A stretch of DNA of 64,000 nucleotides from Glycine soja. Lineage: Eukaryota > Streptophyta > Magnoliopsida > Fabales > Fabaceae. Of the stretch, positions 44,568 to 55,825 are shown piece after piece. The notes below the pieces were generated by a model, which did not search any database, was not told the DNA's origin, and was given only the letters and a program-made list of their open reading frames with translations. The stretch spans positions 20,148,817 to 20,212,816 of the forward strand of contig NC_041006.1 in NCBI RefSeq assembly GCF_004193775.1, in the 5' to 3' direction. The position numbers were made by a program, and so were the translations under genes. How positions within the stretch are numbered: the first letter of the stretch is position 1; the number at the start of each line of letters is the position of its first letter.

Positions 44568-46195
44568 TGTAGAAGCAAAGCTTCATGGTGAACCAAAGGT
44601 GATTCCAAGGTGTTTTGATGATAACAAAGATGATAACAAAAGATGATGACAAAGGTGATGACAAAAATCTCAAAGATCAATCAAAGAACAACTCAAGTGA
44701 ATCAAGAACAATTCAAGAGTTCAAGATAAGAATCAAGAAGAATTCAAGACTCGAGAAGAAAGTCTAGAGACAAGAATCAAGATTCAAGGTTCAAGATCAA
44801 GATTCAAGACTCAAGATTCAAGAATGAAGAGAAGACTCAATCAAGATAAGTATTAAAAAGTTTTTTAAAACTTTGAATAGCACATGAGTTTTTGACAAAA
44901 CCCTTTACCAAAGAGTTTTTACTCTCTGGTAATCGATTACCAGATTGTTGTAATCGATTATTGGTAGCAAAATTGTTTTGAAAAAGTTTTCAAATTGAAT
45001 TTACAACGTTCCAATTATTTTCAAAAAGCTGTAATCGATTACAATGTTTTGGTAATCGATTACCAGTGCCTTGGAACGTTGAAATTCAAATTCAAATCTG
45101 AAGAGTCACATCCTTTCACACAAAAGCTTTGTGTAATCGATTACACTAATTTGGTAATCGATTACCAGTGACTGTTTCTGATAAATCAAAAGATGTAACT
45201 CTTCAAAAGGTTTTTGACTTTTTCAAATTGGTTTTAAGTTTTTCTAAAAGTTATAACACTTCTAAATGGTCTTCTTGGCCAAACATGAAGAGTCTATAAA
45301 AGCAAGGCTTTGATTTGCTTTTCAATACACATTTTAACATTCATTCGATTAATCCTTTACAAGCCTTGAATCTCTTTGAAATTCTTCTTTTTCTTTGTAC
45401 CAAAAGCTTTCTGAAGTTTTCTGGTTTTCCAAACCTTGAAAACTTATGCTATTCATCTTTTCATTCTCTTCTCCCTTTGCCAAAAAGAATTCGCCAAGGA
45501 CTAACCGCCTGAATTCTTTTTGTGTCTCTCTTCTCCCTTTTCCAAAAGAACGAAGGACTAACCGCCTGAATTCTTTTGTGTCTCCCTTCTCCCTTGTCAA
45601 ATAATTCAAAACGACACAGTCTGAGAATTCTTTTGATTCTTCCCATTCCTTAATACAAAAGTGTTCAAAGGACTAACCGTCTGAGAATTCTTTTGTATCC
45701 CCATTCACAAAGTATCAAAGGTTTAACCGCCTGAGATCTTTGTCTCAACACATTGGAGGGTACATCTACTTGGGTTTGACTGAGAACAAGAGAGGGTACA
45801 TCTCTTGTGGATCAGTTCTAGTGGAGGGTACATCCACTAGGTTCAAAGAGAACAAGGGAGGGTACATCCCTTGTGGATCTTTGCTTGTAAAAGGATTTTT
45901 ACAAGGTTGAAAGAAATCTCAAGGACCGCAGGTCGCTTGGGGACTGGATGTAGGCACGGGTTGTTGCCGAACCAGTATAAAAACTCTTGTCTGTTTGTTT
46001 CCTTCTTCCCTACTCTTTTACTTTCCACTGTGCATTTAATTTCTGCTTTTACTTTCTGTTAAGTTTCTCTTCTACTCCTCGTTCTCTTAACAATTTAGTA
46101 AAAGCCTTAGAAGAGTAATTTTTTAATTGGTAAAAGTTTAGGAATAATTAATTCAACCCCCCTTCTTAATTATTCTGAGGCCACTCGATCCAACA
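44568..46195 (+). mobile_element. Solo LTR (1628 bp) with GTAATCGATTAC pairs, TSD cctta
   Basis: It runs TGTAGAAGCAAAGC to ...CTCGATCCAACA, with TSD cctta at 44563-44567 and 46196-46200. It is nearly identical to 34408-36052 with small indels (for example an extra copy of atcaagaacaa at about 44690 and one missing gagggtacatc unit). The first dyad pair is at 44929/44950, the second copy mutated. Confidence 0.9.
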
Positions 46196-46200
46196 CCTTA

Positions 46201-47060
46201 TCCTGTTCATGAATGATTAAACCCTTACACCCATTTTGAGCTTGAATTGGATTGAATGAGTTGAACCCTAAGCCTGATTGAAATTATAATCTCCGTCTAC
46301 CTTTCCTTAGGTTATAGGAGAGCATTTTGGTTCAAGACAAAATTGTCCCAAATTTGGGGGAGTGTATTGGGTGATGTTGATTGCAAGTAAGGTAAGCAAC
46401 AACCACAAAAAATTGTATAAAGAAGCAGTAATCATAAACTGCTAAAATAAAAAATAAAAAAGAGTTCAAGAATAAGTAAAGCTTTGTGTGTGTTGTTGCT
46501 TGAGCTAAGTATTTTCTATGATTGTGGCATATCAATAGAAACTAGGAATTAAAGAAAAAAGGTGATCTAAGGATGAATGCTCTCCTAGAATCTAAGTTTT
46601 GCATCCTAGAAAAACCATGAATTATTTGTAGTCCAGTCTCATTACAAGCCAAGAAAGTCCTTCAAATTCAATTTGTGTGTTTGTGATTGTATGGCATGAG
46701 ATGAAATGCAAAGGTTGAGACTTGTGTTGGCTGTTGATTTGAAGAATTACCTTAAACACTTGTGCTTATGAGAGAAACAATAGCCGTGAGGATTAAGCTT
46801 GATGAACCTTCCTTGATACCTGTCTTGCTTGCTAGCTTATTTCATTTGTGCTGCTTAATGAACATGTTTATATCTTTGAAATAAAACATGACTTGTGAAG
46901 GGCTGTTGGTTGAAGTATTGCTAGTTATCTCTCTTCATGTGATTGAATATTTTCGAACAAACACACTTTTGGTTAACAACTGTGAATTCTGTCACTTGAG
47001 GACAAGTAAACTATTATTTCTTTGCTTGAGGACAAACAAAATTGTAAATTTGGGGAAGTT
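46201..47060 (+). other. Athila 3' untranslated region with two polypurine-like tracts
   Basis: There is no coding frame. aatttgggggagtg at about 46351 and aaatttggggaag at about 47047, the second directly before the 3' LTR, are polypurine-type words. The first may be a central polypurine tract or a remnant of an older LTR junction. Confidence 0.6.
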
Positions 47061-48397
47061 TATTAGTTGTTATTCATGAGTTAGTTTGATGTTGAATATA
47101 TGTAAGGAATTAGTGTTTTACCTCCAATTTATGGTTCTTTTTGTAGGAATTGCACATATTTTTCTGTTTAGTGTGATTTTATAAAGTAAGAACTCCAATT
47201 TTGTGAATTGATGTTGAATCCAACTCAGTTTCAAGCCAAAGAAGAGAAGGTCAAGTAGCTGATGACTCGCTCAGTGAGGTAGATCCGCTCAGCGAGTAGC
47301 ATTCGCTTAGCGAGGCATACAGCTCGCTTAGCGGGTTAGGAAACCCTAGAAGAGGATAAGTCAGAGATGTGCTTGCCCGGTGCACATCCAGCCCACCTAG
47401 TGAGGACGTTGTCTCTTCTCACGCTCAGCGCGCCCAGTCTTGCTAAGCCAAAATTCACTTACTCTCGCTTAGCGAGCCAGTCTCGCTAAGCGAACCTTCG
47501 AAAGCTGAAAGCTCTAAGAGCCTTTATAACTCTGAGGTTGGCGAATTTTCTAAGGGAGCACATATTTTGAAGAACAGAAGACAGAAAGAGAGCAACAGAG
47601 AGAGCTTAGGTTAGAAGGAGTGAAGTTTAGGGTTTGTAGGAGACATCCTCAACCATCTTTTGCCATTTTCTTTCACTCAAAACTATTCCTTCCTTGTATT
47701 GTGAGATTGCATTGCTTGTAATGGAAGGCTAAGCCTCTTTGTTGGGGAGTTCTGCTGAAAACCTTGATGTAACATTCTTTCACTATCTATTTAATGCTAT
47801 TTTTACGTGTTCATTGCTTCTATCTATGCTTATTTTACATGTTTGTGGCTTGATCACCCATTTGTATGTATAGTTAGGATTTTTAGCATTGGAAAATGCT
47901 TTAAAGCCTTAGAACTTGGTAGAGCAAGCTAGAAATCTGCATGTTTAGGAATGAAGTGCAGTGATCTAGTCCATATTATATTGTAGGCTTAATGCAACTC
48001 TTTTAGACTAAATTTGTTGAGGGATCAAGGACAAAGTTTAAAGAGAGTTAGGTTCATTCACTAGAGGGATCTTGGTTTGAGTAGTTTCTCAGCATAAGAA
48101 CATTAGGATAATGTTAAATAGAGAAAAATACATATTAAACATCAAGAGAAATTCAGTAGAACGACCCAACGCTTTTTACTTGATAGTTTTCACCTTCATA
48201 ATTTAGATATTTAGTTTATGTTCAAATAGATTTTAGTCCAGAATCCAACTTGATATTTACTCTGCTTTTAATCCATACAAATGTTTGCACATTGAATGTA
48301 CAATGTTTGAGTGAAATAAATTCCCTGAGGATACGATACTCGGTCTTACCGTTTTATACTACATGAACAAATCGGTACACTTGCCGACCTCCGAACA
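47061..48397 (+). mobile_element. 3' LTR of the Athila-type element
   Basis: It has the same length as the 5' LTR. It starts TATTAG instead of TGTTAG, a G-to-A change in the terminal dinucleotide, and ends CTCCGAACA before the TSD catgt. Such a terminal mutation would by itself impair integration of a daughter copy. Confidence 0.9.
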
Positions 48398-48402
48398 CAT
48401 GT

Positions 48403-48560
48403 ACTCATTTATGAAAGTTGTAGGATTCACCCATCTGAACTTGGAAGGGATTACAGAAATGGATGGAGGACTTTTGCACAATCACAAAATGTGCAAGCTG
48501 GAACTTAAATTATAGTTGAGTTCCCATATGCAACTTTTAACTTTGTTTTATTTTGGATTT
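48403..48560 (+). pseudogene. B3-like fragment, second piece in the CACTA element
   Basis: The frame reads IHPSELGRDYRNGWRTFAQS, QNVQAGT, a stop, then IIVEFPYATFNFVLF. The W..F....N...G.....F pattern is that of a B3 C-terminal half. It most likely continues the gene begun at 31410, and the retrotransposon sits in the intron or coding part between them. Confidence 0.5.
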
Positions 48561-48849
48561 GTTTGTAATTAAAGTACATTATACAATACTATTATTGATC
48601 TGTAAATTTTTGTTTATAAGTCTTGGTGGCATATTTTGTGGGAATTGAAACATCCTTAACACATTTGTGGAAAATTTTTGTTTATAATTACTCTTAGTGC
48701 ATGGTATATTTTCTTTAGAAATCTTAGTGATATATTAATTTGTGTAAATTTTTGTTTATAAGTCTTGGTGATATATTTTGAATGATAAGCTATCATATGA
48801 ATAATTATAGGTTGATAATTAAAAAAATAGATATGATATTAAAAAAATC

Positions 48850-49110
48850 CAAAAAAATAACATTGGTTGTTAAAAAAACCGATGTTGTCAGTGAAAAATA
48901 ACGTCGGTTTTTAGAAAAACCGATGTTATCAGTAAACAACAACATTATTTTTATAAAAATCGATGTTGTTATTTACAATTAACATCGATTTTTCTTAAAA
49001 CCAATGTTGGTGATAAGAAAACAACATTAACGTTGATATTTTAACGTAGGTACTTTCAACATCTATTAATAACCGATGTTGAAAGTCCTTAATAATCGAT
49101 ATAAAAAGTC
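48850..49110. repeat. Right sub-terminal repeats of the CACTA element
   Basis: Many direct and inverted copies of aaaaaccgatgtt and aacatcggtt words, matching the left array. Confidence 0.75.
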
Positions 49111-49125
49111 TATTTTCTAGTAGTG

Positions 49126-50230
49126 TCATTTCAAGTGTTCTGTTAGTATAGGAGATGTCATCCTATCGGTAGTCAATAGGAGGTGTCACCCTGTGTGGTT
49201 CCTTTTGTGCATTGCATTGTGAGTGTCATGCGATATTGGACCTTCAATTTGATACCCTTGACCTTGATACTGTTGTTTGAGGCGAGGACTGGTGCATGTG
49301 CAATGTTTCAATTTATACTATTTTTAAAGTTTCAATTTATAAATAAAAAATTATACTATTTTTTTTTCATATTTTTACTATGTTAAGTAAACTTTATTAC
49401 ATTATTCAAAAACTTCATATAAGGTTTTTAATTATTTTAGTTACGTATTACATATTGTGTTGTGAACATTGTTTTATATTTTGCATGTAAAAGTAGCGCG
49501 AATGTGGCCATTTTGTATTGTATTTTCATATTTTTTATTGAAATCATGGCATTTAATATATGTTTCATTATATAAATTTTTGCTAATATTAGGCTCATTT
49601 TTTAAGGTCTTATTTAGAATAGTTATTTTATAATTTACATATATATTTTTCTAAATAGATATGTAATATATAGTGTTGTTTATGAAATCCCTGTAAAGTA
49701 TTAGTTTTAAATAGTTTTTAATGGACCTTTTTAAAGACCTTAGGAAGTTTTTGAATAATGTAATTAAGTTTACTTAACATAGTATATAAGAAAAATAGTA
49801 TAAATTTTTTATTGAATTGAAGGAAACCTTCAACAAAACACAGTCAGGTAACATGGAGCTTCACTCCAACCTCACACAATAGGTTCACTATTGTGTGACA
49901 CTGACCAAACATGAAGCTCTGCTCCAATCTCGAAGAGCAAGTTCACTATTGTGTGACACTAACAAAACATGGAGTGAAAGCCTCACTCCAATCTCGCACA
50001 ACACGATGATACCTCCTTACAGAATACCTAAAAAGAAGAAGTCAAACAGGGTAGCGTCTTCTGTTAATGGATAAACAAAAAATACAAGGTGCTACTTAAG
50101 ATGGTACCTCCTACATCTTATGTGACAAAAATCACCCTTGACAAATAAATAATTTTAAAACTAAACCACTTTGATAAATACTTTAAAGAAATAACCCTCT
50201 TTAGTTTTTTAAAAAAAAAGTCTCCTAAAA
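49126..50230. repeat. Repeat DNA right of the CACTA element
   Basis: The first 100 bases repeat the left flank directly (aggagatgtcatcct, aggaggtgtcaccctgtgtgg). The part at about 50040-50220 is its inverted copy. A foldback at 49333-49819 and a tandem piece tcactattgtgtgacactgac (49889, 49948) lie between. The parent element is not identified. Confidence 0.5.
49333..49819. repeat. Inverted repeat (MITE-like), arms about 115 bp
   Basis: The left arm from caatttataaataaaaaat through actatgttaagtaaacttta to attcaaaaacttcatataag pairs with the right arm (49700-49819). The loop is AT-rich and has no coding sequence. I found no clear TSD. Confidence 0.65.
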
Positions 50231-50867
50231 AGTTTAAAACCTCAAATATAGTAAAATATAAAAAAAAATAGATAATAAAATGAAAATGGATTAGTAGATA
50301 TAAAAAACCATATTTAAGTGTGTAAATTATTATGGTTAGTCGTTATCGATCACAATTAATTTAAAAAAAAAAAAAAACTTTAGATCAATTATGATGTTGC
50401 GGGTTAAATTATATTATTTAGAGCATGTTCACTTTTATGATAAGGAAAAAAGAATGAAAAATAAATAAGTTTTTCCCATAAGCTCAAATTCTTATGTTGC
50501 AAAAGCTCTTTTCACTTAGCTTTTCAAAAGGTGATTTTTAACTTATTTATCAATTAATTTTAGCTTATAGGAGAAATTAATTCATTTATGATTATTATTT
50601 TTTTTTCCTAAAAATACTTATAAAGTTTATCCAAAAGAACCCTCAATCTAGAGTCAAATGTGTGCTTTACAAGAAATTTTCTGGAGCAGCAAAATATCAT
50701 GGGCTAATCCGCACTCATTTTAATGACTAATTAATCCTTCCATGTCATTAACATTTAAGTCATTAGAAGAAAAAAAACACAATTAATTAAATAGCATTTC
50801 CTAATTTGACAAGATTGGTTTTTATTTCATTCCAAGAGCATTCAAAATTTGAGTAAATATGTAAAGG
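50231..50867. other. AT-rich intergenic DNA, no gene seen
   Basis: Nothing recognisable beyond poly-A and poly-T tracts. Confidence 0.5.
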
Positions 50868-51235
50868 CTTAAATATGAATTTAATCTTGTAAGTTTATAT
50901 TTTTTTTAATTTTGATCTATGTAGAATGTTTTGTTTAATTTTAATCTATGTAAATTTGTATTTTTTCAAGTTTAGTCTTTATAAAAAAAATTAGTTCTTA
51001 TAAGTTTATATTTTTTTTTTCAATTTTAAATCTTTTAAGATTCAATTTTTTTATATTTTTAATTCATGTAAGTTTGCACTTTAGGAAATAAAATTAGAAA
51101 ACATAAATTTATAGAGATTAAAAATGAACAAAAAAAACTTATAGGAGATAAAATTGAAAAAATGTAAACTTACAAGAACTAAAATAAATAAATAAAAACT
51201 TAGTGGGGATGAAAATTGATTTGCCAAAAAAAGTT
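50868..51235. repeat. Inverted repeat of the legume gtaagtttatat type (MITE-like)
   Basis: The left half has tttaatcttgtaagttta followed by near-repeats of ttttgatctatgtaa. The right half, read inward, has ttagttcttgtaagttta. The halves form a long imperfect hairpin. The borders are approximate, and a weaker relative starts at about 53085. Confidence 0.5.
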
Positions 51236-52276
51236 TTTAAAGAACTAAATCAATTTACACTTTTCTTGAGTAAATTGGAGAAGAATGCACTAATTATTTA
51301 TTATTATTTGAATCAATAACTGAACCTTATTATTATTTTCTTTATTGAATTTAGTACTAATGTTATATAGTTTATCATTATTTGAATCATTTCTAAGGCT
51401 ATTCCTAATTCAATACTTATCAGATAAAAAAAAATCAATATACTTATATCCTCTCAAATTGATTTGCGATTTTTTTTTAAAGAACTAAATCAATTTACTC
51501 TTTTCTTGAGTTTGATTGACTATTGACAATTTTTATCACAAAGGTATTTATTATTATTTTGATGTCTTTGTTGATAAGAAAAACTCACATTAATCTTTCT
51601 CTAGTTTTAATCATTTTCATTAGTTCTATAATTATTCTCATTTTCATTTAAGCATAAAAATTGAGATAATTTATTAAATTTTTATTTCAGAAATTTCAAC
51701 ACTATCATAATTATCCATACCATCTTGTTGTATAATTTTTCTTTTTTATTTACTTTTATTCACACTACAATCTTCAAAATGATTCATTTTATCTTAATTA
51801 TAATTATTTATATTCATACTTGTTCTTATATCTAAATAAAATTGAAAGTAAATTTAGATCGAATTCTAATTCTACTTACAAATTATTTTCACAACCACAA
51901 TATAATATTTATGATTTTGAACTGATAAATCAATTACATCTATGATAGAATTAAAATTACAATTAAAAATATCAAACATAATTTTAACCTTTCATCCAAC
52001 CATAACCTACATTTCTCAACACTATGTTATCATAGGATTAATCACCATTAGAATTAGAATTGCAATTAAAAATATCAAACATAACTCTAACCTATCATCA
52101 GAAACCTAAATTTCTCAATACTAGTGTGTTGTCACAAGATTAATCACCATTAACAATTATCATATCACGCATTGCATTTTTGGTATGGACCCTAAATTTT
52201 AAATTAGATGAATGTAGTGAGCTTCAAGTTAAAACAATGTGCATGCGGTATTCATTTAAGTAAGGAAATATGCTTA
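51236..52276. other. AT-rich DNA with short duplications, no gene seen
   Basis: A 45-bp direct repeat around aaagaactaaatcaattta occurs at about 51238 and 51478. Another pair, around aatatcaaacataa and aacctaaatttctcaa, occurs at 51970-52030 and 52065-52115. Confidence 0.5.
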
Positions 52277-52284
52277 GTCAAACC

Positions 52285-52790
52285 CAAGGTCGGCCTTGGT
52301 GTTGATTTCCAGTGTGATCGCCCATGGCTCATGACTGAAGGGGGCCAAAAAAATAAAAATAAAAAGTTATAGTATAAGGAGAAAATATAATTCAAACCCT
52401 TTTAGTAATAACTTTATCTTGCTAGCTTTTAAAAACTCATTTAATTCTTAAATTTTAACTTTTTCAAGTATTAAGCGTAACAAAATTACAATTTCTATTT
52501 AAAAAAGATTAAATATTTATTTACATGTAATATTTTATATTTGTATGTACTTGTGAATAGGGAAAATATTTTGCATGTAATAAAATATATCATTTTTAAT
52601 GAAATTGTGTGTCTATTTATATGAAATATATTTATTATACTTATACACAAATAGTCCTTGTCTGTAATTTCTTGAGAAAGACGTGAGTTGTTATAACATT
52701 CCAAATACATGTTTTTAATTTCTACAAATAAAAAAAAGGACCCAGGCCATTATTTTGCTATAGGTTCATAAAATATCAAGACCAACCTAT
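52285..52790. mobile_element. hAT-type non-autonomous element, 506 bp, TSD gtcaaacc
   Basis: A perfect 8-bp TSD gtcaaacc flanks it (52277-52284, 52791-52798). The ends caaggtcggccttggt and, read inward, ataggttggtcttgat match at 11 of 16 positions. No transposase is present. Target-site length and the ggccttgg-type terminus fit hAT. Confidence 0.75.
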
Positions 52791-52798
52791 GTCAAACC

Positions 52799-53370
52799 AT
52801 TGAAAGTTTGAAACATTACATCAAAAACAATTAAAAGAAATTAAGCAACATATGTCAAGATGCATAAAAATTACTATCTAGTGATGATCCTCCTCTTGAT
52901 GTTGGTCCATCTTGTTCACTTCTTTCATCTATGAAATAAAAATCATATCATGTTAAGTTTTAATAACATAATTAAATTTAACACAAGAATAAGTGAAGTA
53001 CTTACAAAGTGTGAAATAATAAGAGTAAAATTTGATCAAGAATGTTAAAAGATACAAAATAAGATGAACAAAAAGTAGGCTAAATGACCCCTATAGTCTT
53101 CTATGTTTTTTTTTCAGTTTAACTTTTTATCATTTAAAAAGTTTATTTCAGTCCTTCATTTTTAATTGTTCCTTCATTCCATTGAAAATTAAAATCGTTA
53201 ATAATTTAAAAATATTGACAGTAGAAATCACCACAAAATGTGTTTCTTAGTTTTCTCCTTCACCTGAAAACCCAAAACCCAAAATCTGCCCCCAAATTCT
53301 TTGCCTCTAAACCCTAACTTCGTTAACTTTCTTTATACCATCCTCACCCTCTCCGGCTGCCTCACCCCTT
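52799..53370. other. Intergenic DNA, no gene seen
   Basis: AT-rich. A partial relative of the gtaagttta MITE type lies near 53085-53200. GC content rises after 53250. Confidence 0.45.
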
Positions 53371-53373
53371 CTG

Positions 53374-53620
53374 TCACCCTGTCGTTGCTACCATTGCCGA
53401 CTCCATCAAGCATCGCCTCACATCCTTTGTAGTATCGAACTGAATGACACCCTTAACGATATCTTCTAGCAAGTAGAACGCATCGTAGGAGGAGTCACAC
53501 GACCTGATGTGACCGTCATCAACTGTTTCGACGAGGGAGTCATAGGCAAGGGAGAATAAGTCTTTGTTGCGGACCTTGAAGATGAGAGACAAGGAGATGT
53601 CAAAAATGGGTCTGGTGTTG
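53374..53620 (-). pseudogene. Unidentified coding-like fragment
   Basis: The minus strand has an open frame containing SLIFKVRNKDLFSLAYDSLV, ETVDDGHIRSCDSSYDAFYL and LEDIVKGVIQFDTTKD. Composition and hydrophobic pattern look coding and GC content is higher than around it. I cannot name the parent gene. No partner exons were found, so it is probably a captured or broken gene piece. Confidence 0.35.
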
Positions 53621-53841
53621 GTTCAAATTTTCGGGGTTTCCACTTTTGCTTTTGAATTATCACTTCCGAAGCTTGGAGATTTAAGAGAAAGAGGAAATAC
53701 TAGGTTCTAGATTTGCAGAGGGAGAAGAAGATAAAAACTAAGAAACATATTTTGTGACTGTTTTTAGTTTTTTTTTAAAAAATTATTAATAGTATTAGTC
53801 ATCTACCATGATACAAACAAGGCTGCTAGCCTTCCTAATTC

Positions 53842-54260
53842 CCGCCCAAAAACGTCTTTTCACAGTGCATTTATTGTTTTCGTCATTTTGTGTGCACAGT
53901 GCACTTATCAATGCATTTTTTCGTTTCCACCAACACTGAACTTATTGTTTTGTCTTTTCGAGTTGGGCTTGGCTCTGCAGTGTTCATGCCTTTGCATTTT
54001 TCCGATTTCCATTTCCATTGTGGCCTCTGAATTCTCTCCCGCTTGGATTTCCTCTCCATGGTTTCCATTTTCTATTGTCTTTCTTCCTCATTTTTGTTTT
54101 TCGTTTTCGGCTTGGCTCTGCAGTGTTCATGCCTTTGCATTTTTCCGATTTCCATTTCCATTGTGGCCTCTGAATTCTCTCCCGTTTGGATTTCCTCTCC
54201 ATGGTTTCCATTTTCCATTATCTTTCTTCCTCGTTTTTGTTTTTCGTTTTTGGCTTGGCT
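53842..54260. repeat. Tandem duplication, about 143-bp unit
   Basis: A block around ttggctctgcagtgttcatg through tcccgtttggatttcctctc occurs twice in tandem (about 53968 and 54112). A diverged relative of the same region is at 56655-56900. Confidence 0.8.
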
Positions 54261-54269
54261 CGGCCTGTA

Positions 54270-54900
54270 CGATGGTATTTCAAGCCAAAAGGTCTGACCT
54301 TTTTGTATTTTATCATGAGTTTGTTGTTTTGTATACGAAGCTTTTCAATTTTTCAAGCCAAAAGGTTTGATCTTTTTGTATTTTATCATGAGTTTGTTGT
54401 TTTGTATACGAACCTTTTCGATTTTTCTTGGGTGGTTTGTTGTTATATAGCAGCACAAAAACAAAGCAAAAGCTTCTACCTTTTTGTTCATAAATGTTGT
54501 TTGTTGTTCGTTTTCGGCTTGGCTCGGCATGTATGATGGCATTTCAAGCCAAAAGGTCTGACCTTTTTGTATTTTATCATGAGTTTGTTGTTTTGTATAC
54601 AAAGCTTTTTGATTTTTCAAGCCAAAAGGTTCGACCATTTTGTATTTTATCATGAGTTTATTATTTTGTATACGAACCTTTTCAATTTTTCTTGGGTGGT
54701 TTGTTTTTATATAGCAGCACAAAAACAAAGCAAAAGCTTCTACCTTTTTATTCATAAACGTTGTTTGTTGCTCGTTTTCGGCTTGGTTTGGCATGTATGA
54801 TGGTATTTCAAGCCAAAAGGTTCGACCTTTTTGTATTTTATCATGAGTTTGTTGTGTTGTATACGAAGCTTTTTGATTTTTCTTGGGTGGTTTGTTGTTA
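54270..54900. repeat. Short satellite-like array
   Basis: The unit tttcaagccaaaaggt ... tttgtattttatcatgagtttgttgttttgtatacgaa is repeated at about 54279, 54353, 54543, 54616 and 54806, and a higher-order unit of about 260 bp contains two of them plus cttgggtggtttgttgttatata. Long open frames on both strands here are a by-product of the repeats. Confidence 0.8.
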
Positions 54901-55435
54901 TATACCATTTTGGTCGGGGTTTGTTGGGTTTTGATGTTGCATGGGCATCAGTTACTAGCTTTTTTTTTTATTCATCGCAATAACAAAGCTTATAGCTTTG
55001 TTCATTTTTTATGATTAGTACAAAAGGTTGGACCTTTTTTTGTTCTATAATGAGTTTATCGTTTTGTTTCATGATAGATGATTTTGGGTGGGGTTTGTTG
55101 TTCGGCTTTGTCGTGGTTGAGTTACATTTTAAAATTTTATCTTATAATTATGTTTATGATGTATGCATTTGATTTTTCAGGTTGTAAACTTCCTTCTCTA
55201 CCTGTAATTTGCTCCACTTCTTCCCCTTAATTTGCTGGACTTCATCTTTGATTGATTTCTTTCCTCTTCCGACTTATGGCCATTCAAATTGAAGGTGAGC
55301 AAGTTGAAATTTATAAATAGGAATACACATATTATTTGCAATGTTACATAAACCGATTTTTTACGGGTTATGAATAGCTGAACCTAAAAATTACATGTTT
55401 ACATGCTGTTGTTATTGTTGTAAGTTGAAACTTTG

Positions 55436-55825
55436 TTGCCTGAAACTGCGACTTTGGGAACTTGCCCTTTGAGATGTTGACTCAATATTGACAATGTGTC
55501 TGAATTTGGACCCTAATTTGGAATTGTTTCATAATGTTCTGTTGATACTGTGCGGCATTTTATTGTATTTTTTAAGGGTATCCATTTGGGATTTTCATTT
55601 GGATTTATTGTGTCCTGAATACATATATATTTCTTTTTTTAATACAATTTTTTCCTATAGCTGAAACATAGTTGTCTATATCAGAAAATGGTGCAAATTG
55701 CCTGAAATTGTGACTTTGTGAACTTACTGTTTGAGATGTTGACTCAATATTGAGAATGTGTCTGAATTCAGACCCTAATTTGGGAATTGTTTCATAATGT
55801 TCTGTTGATATTGTGCGGCATTTCA
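55436..55825. repeat. Direct repeat, about 125 bp, two copies
   Basis: The block ttgagatgttgactcaatattga ... ttgtttcataatgttctgttgat is present at about 55436-55560 and 55695-55820. Confidence 0.8.

Larger units (their letters stand above)
31864..48397 (+). mobile_element. Athila-type (Calypso-like) Ty3/gypsy retrotransposon, TSD catgt
   Basis: The TSD catgt lies at 31859-31863 and 48398-48402. Both LTRs are 1337 bp. A tRNA-type primer-binding site, gag, protease, reverse transcriptase, RNase H, integrase, an env-position ORF and polypurine tracts are present in the usual order. Multiple stops and one frameshift make it inactive. Two solo LTRs of one other family are nested in it. It is inserted in the CACTA transposon between B3-like exons. 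Athila lineage is inferred from the primer-binding site, the gene order and the ORF after pol. Confidence 0.9.
30559..49125. mobile_element. Non-autonomous CACTA transposon, about 2.0 kb without its Athila insert
   Basis: The right end, read inward, is CACTACTAGAAAA, the classic CACTA/En-Spm terminus. The left end is the diverged CATTATTAGAAAA. The flanking triplets are tct and tca, a possible imperfect 3-bp TSD. Both ends carry arrays of a sub-terminal motif of the type aacatcggttttt / aaaaaccgatgtt in both orientations. No transposase is present. The body carries B3-like gene fragments and is split by an Athila-type retrotransposon. Confidence 0.8.

Noticed and set aside
54345..54908. 187-codon minus-strand frame
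   Set aside because: It is made of tandem repeat units and has no protein-like conservation; the frame is open only because the unit length keeps phase.
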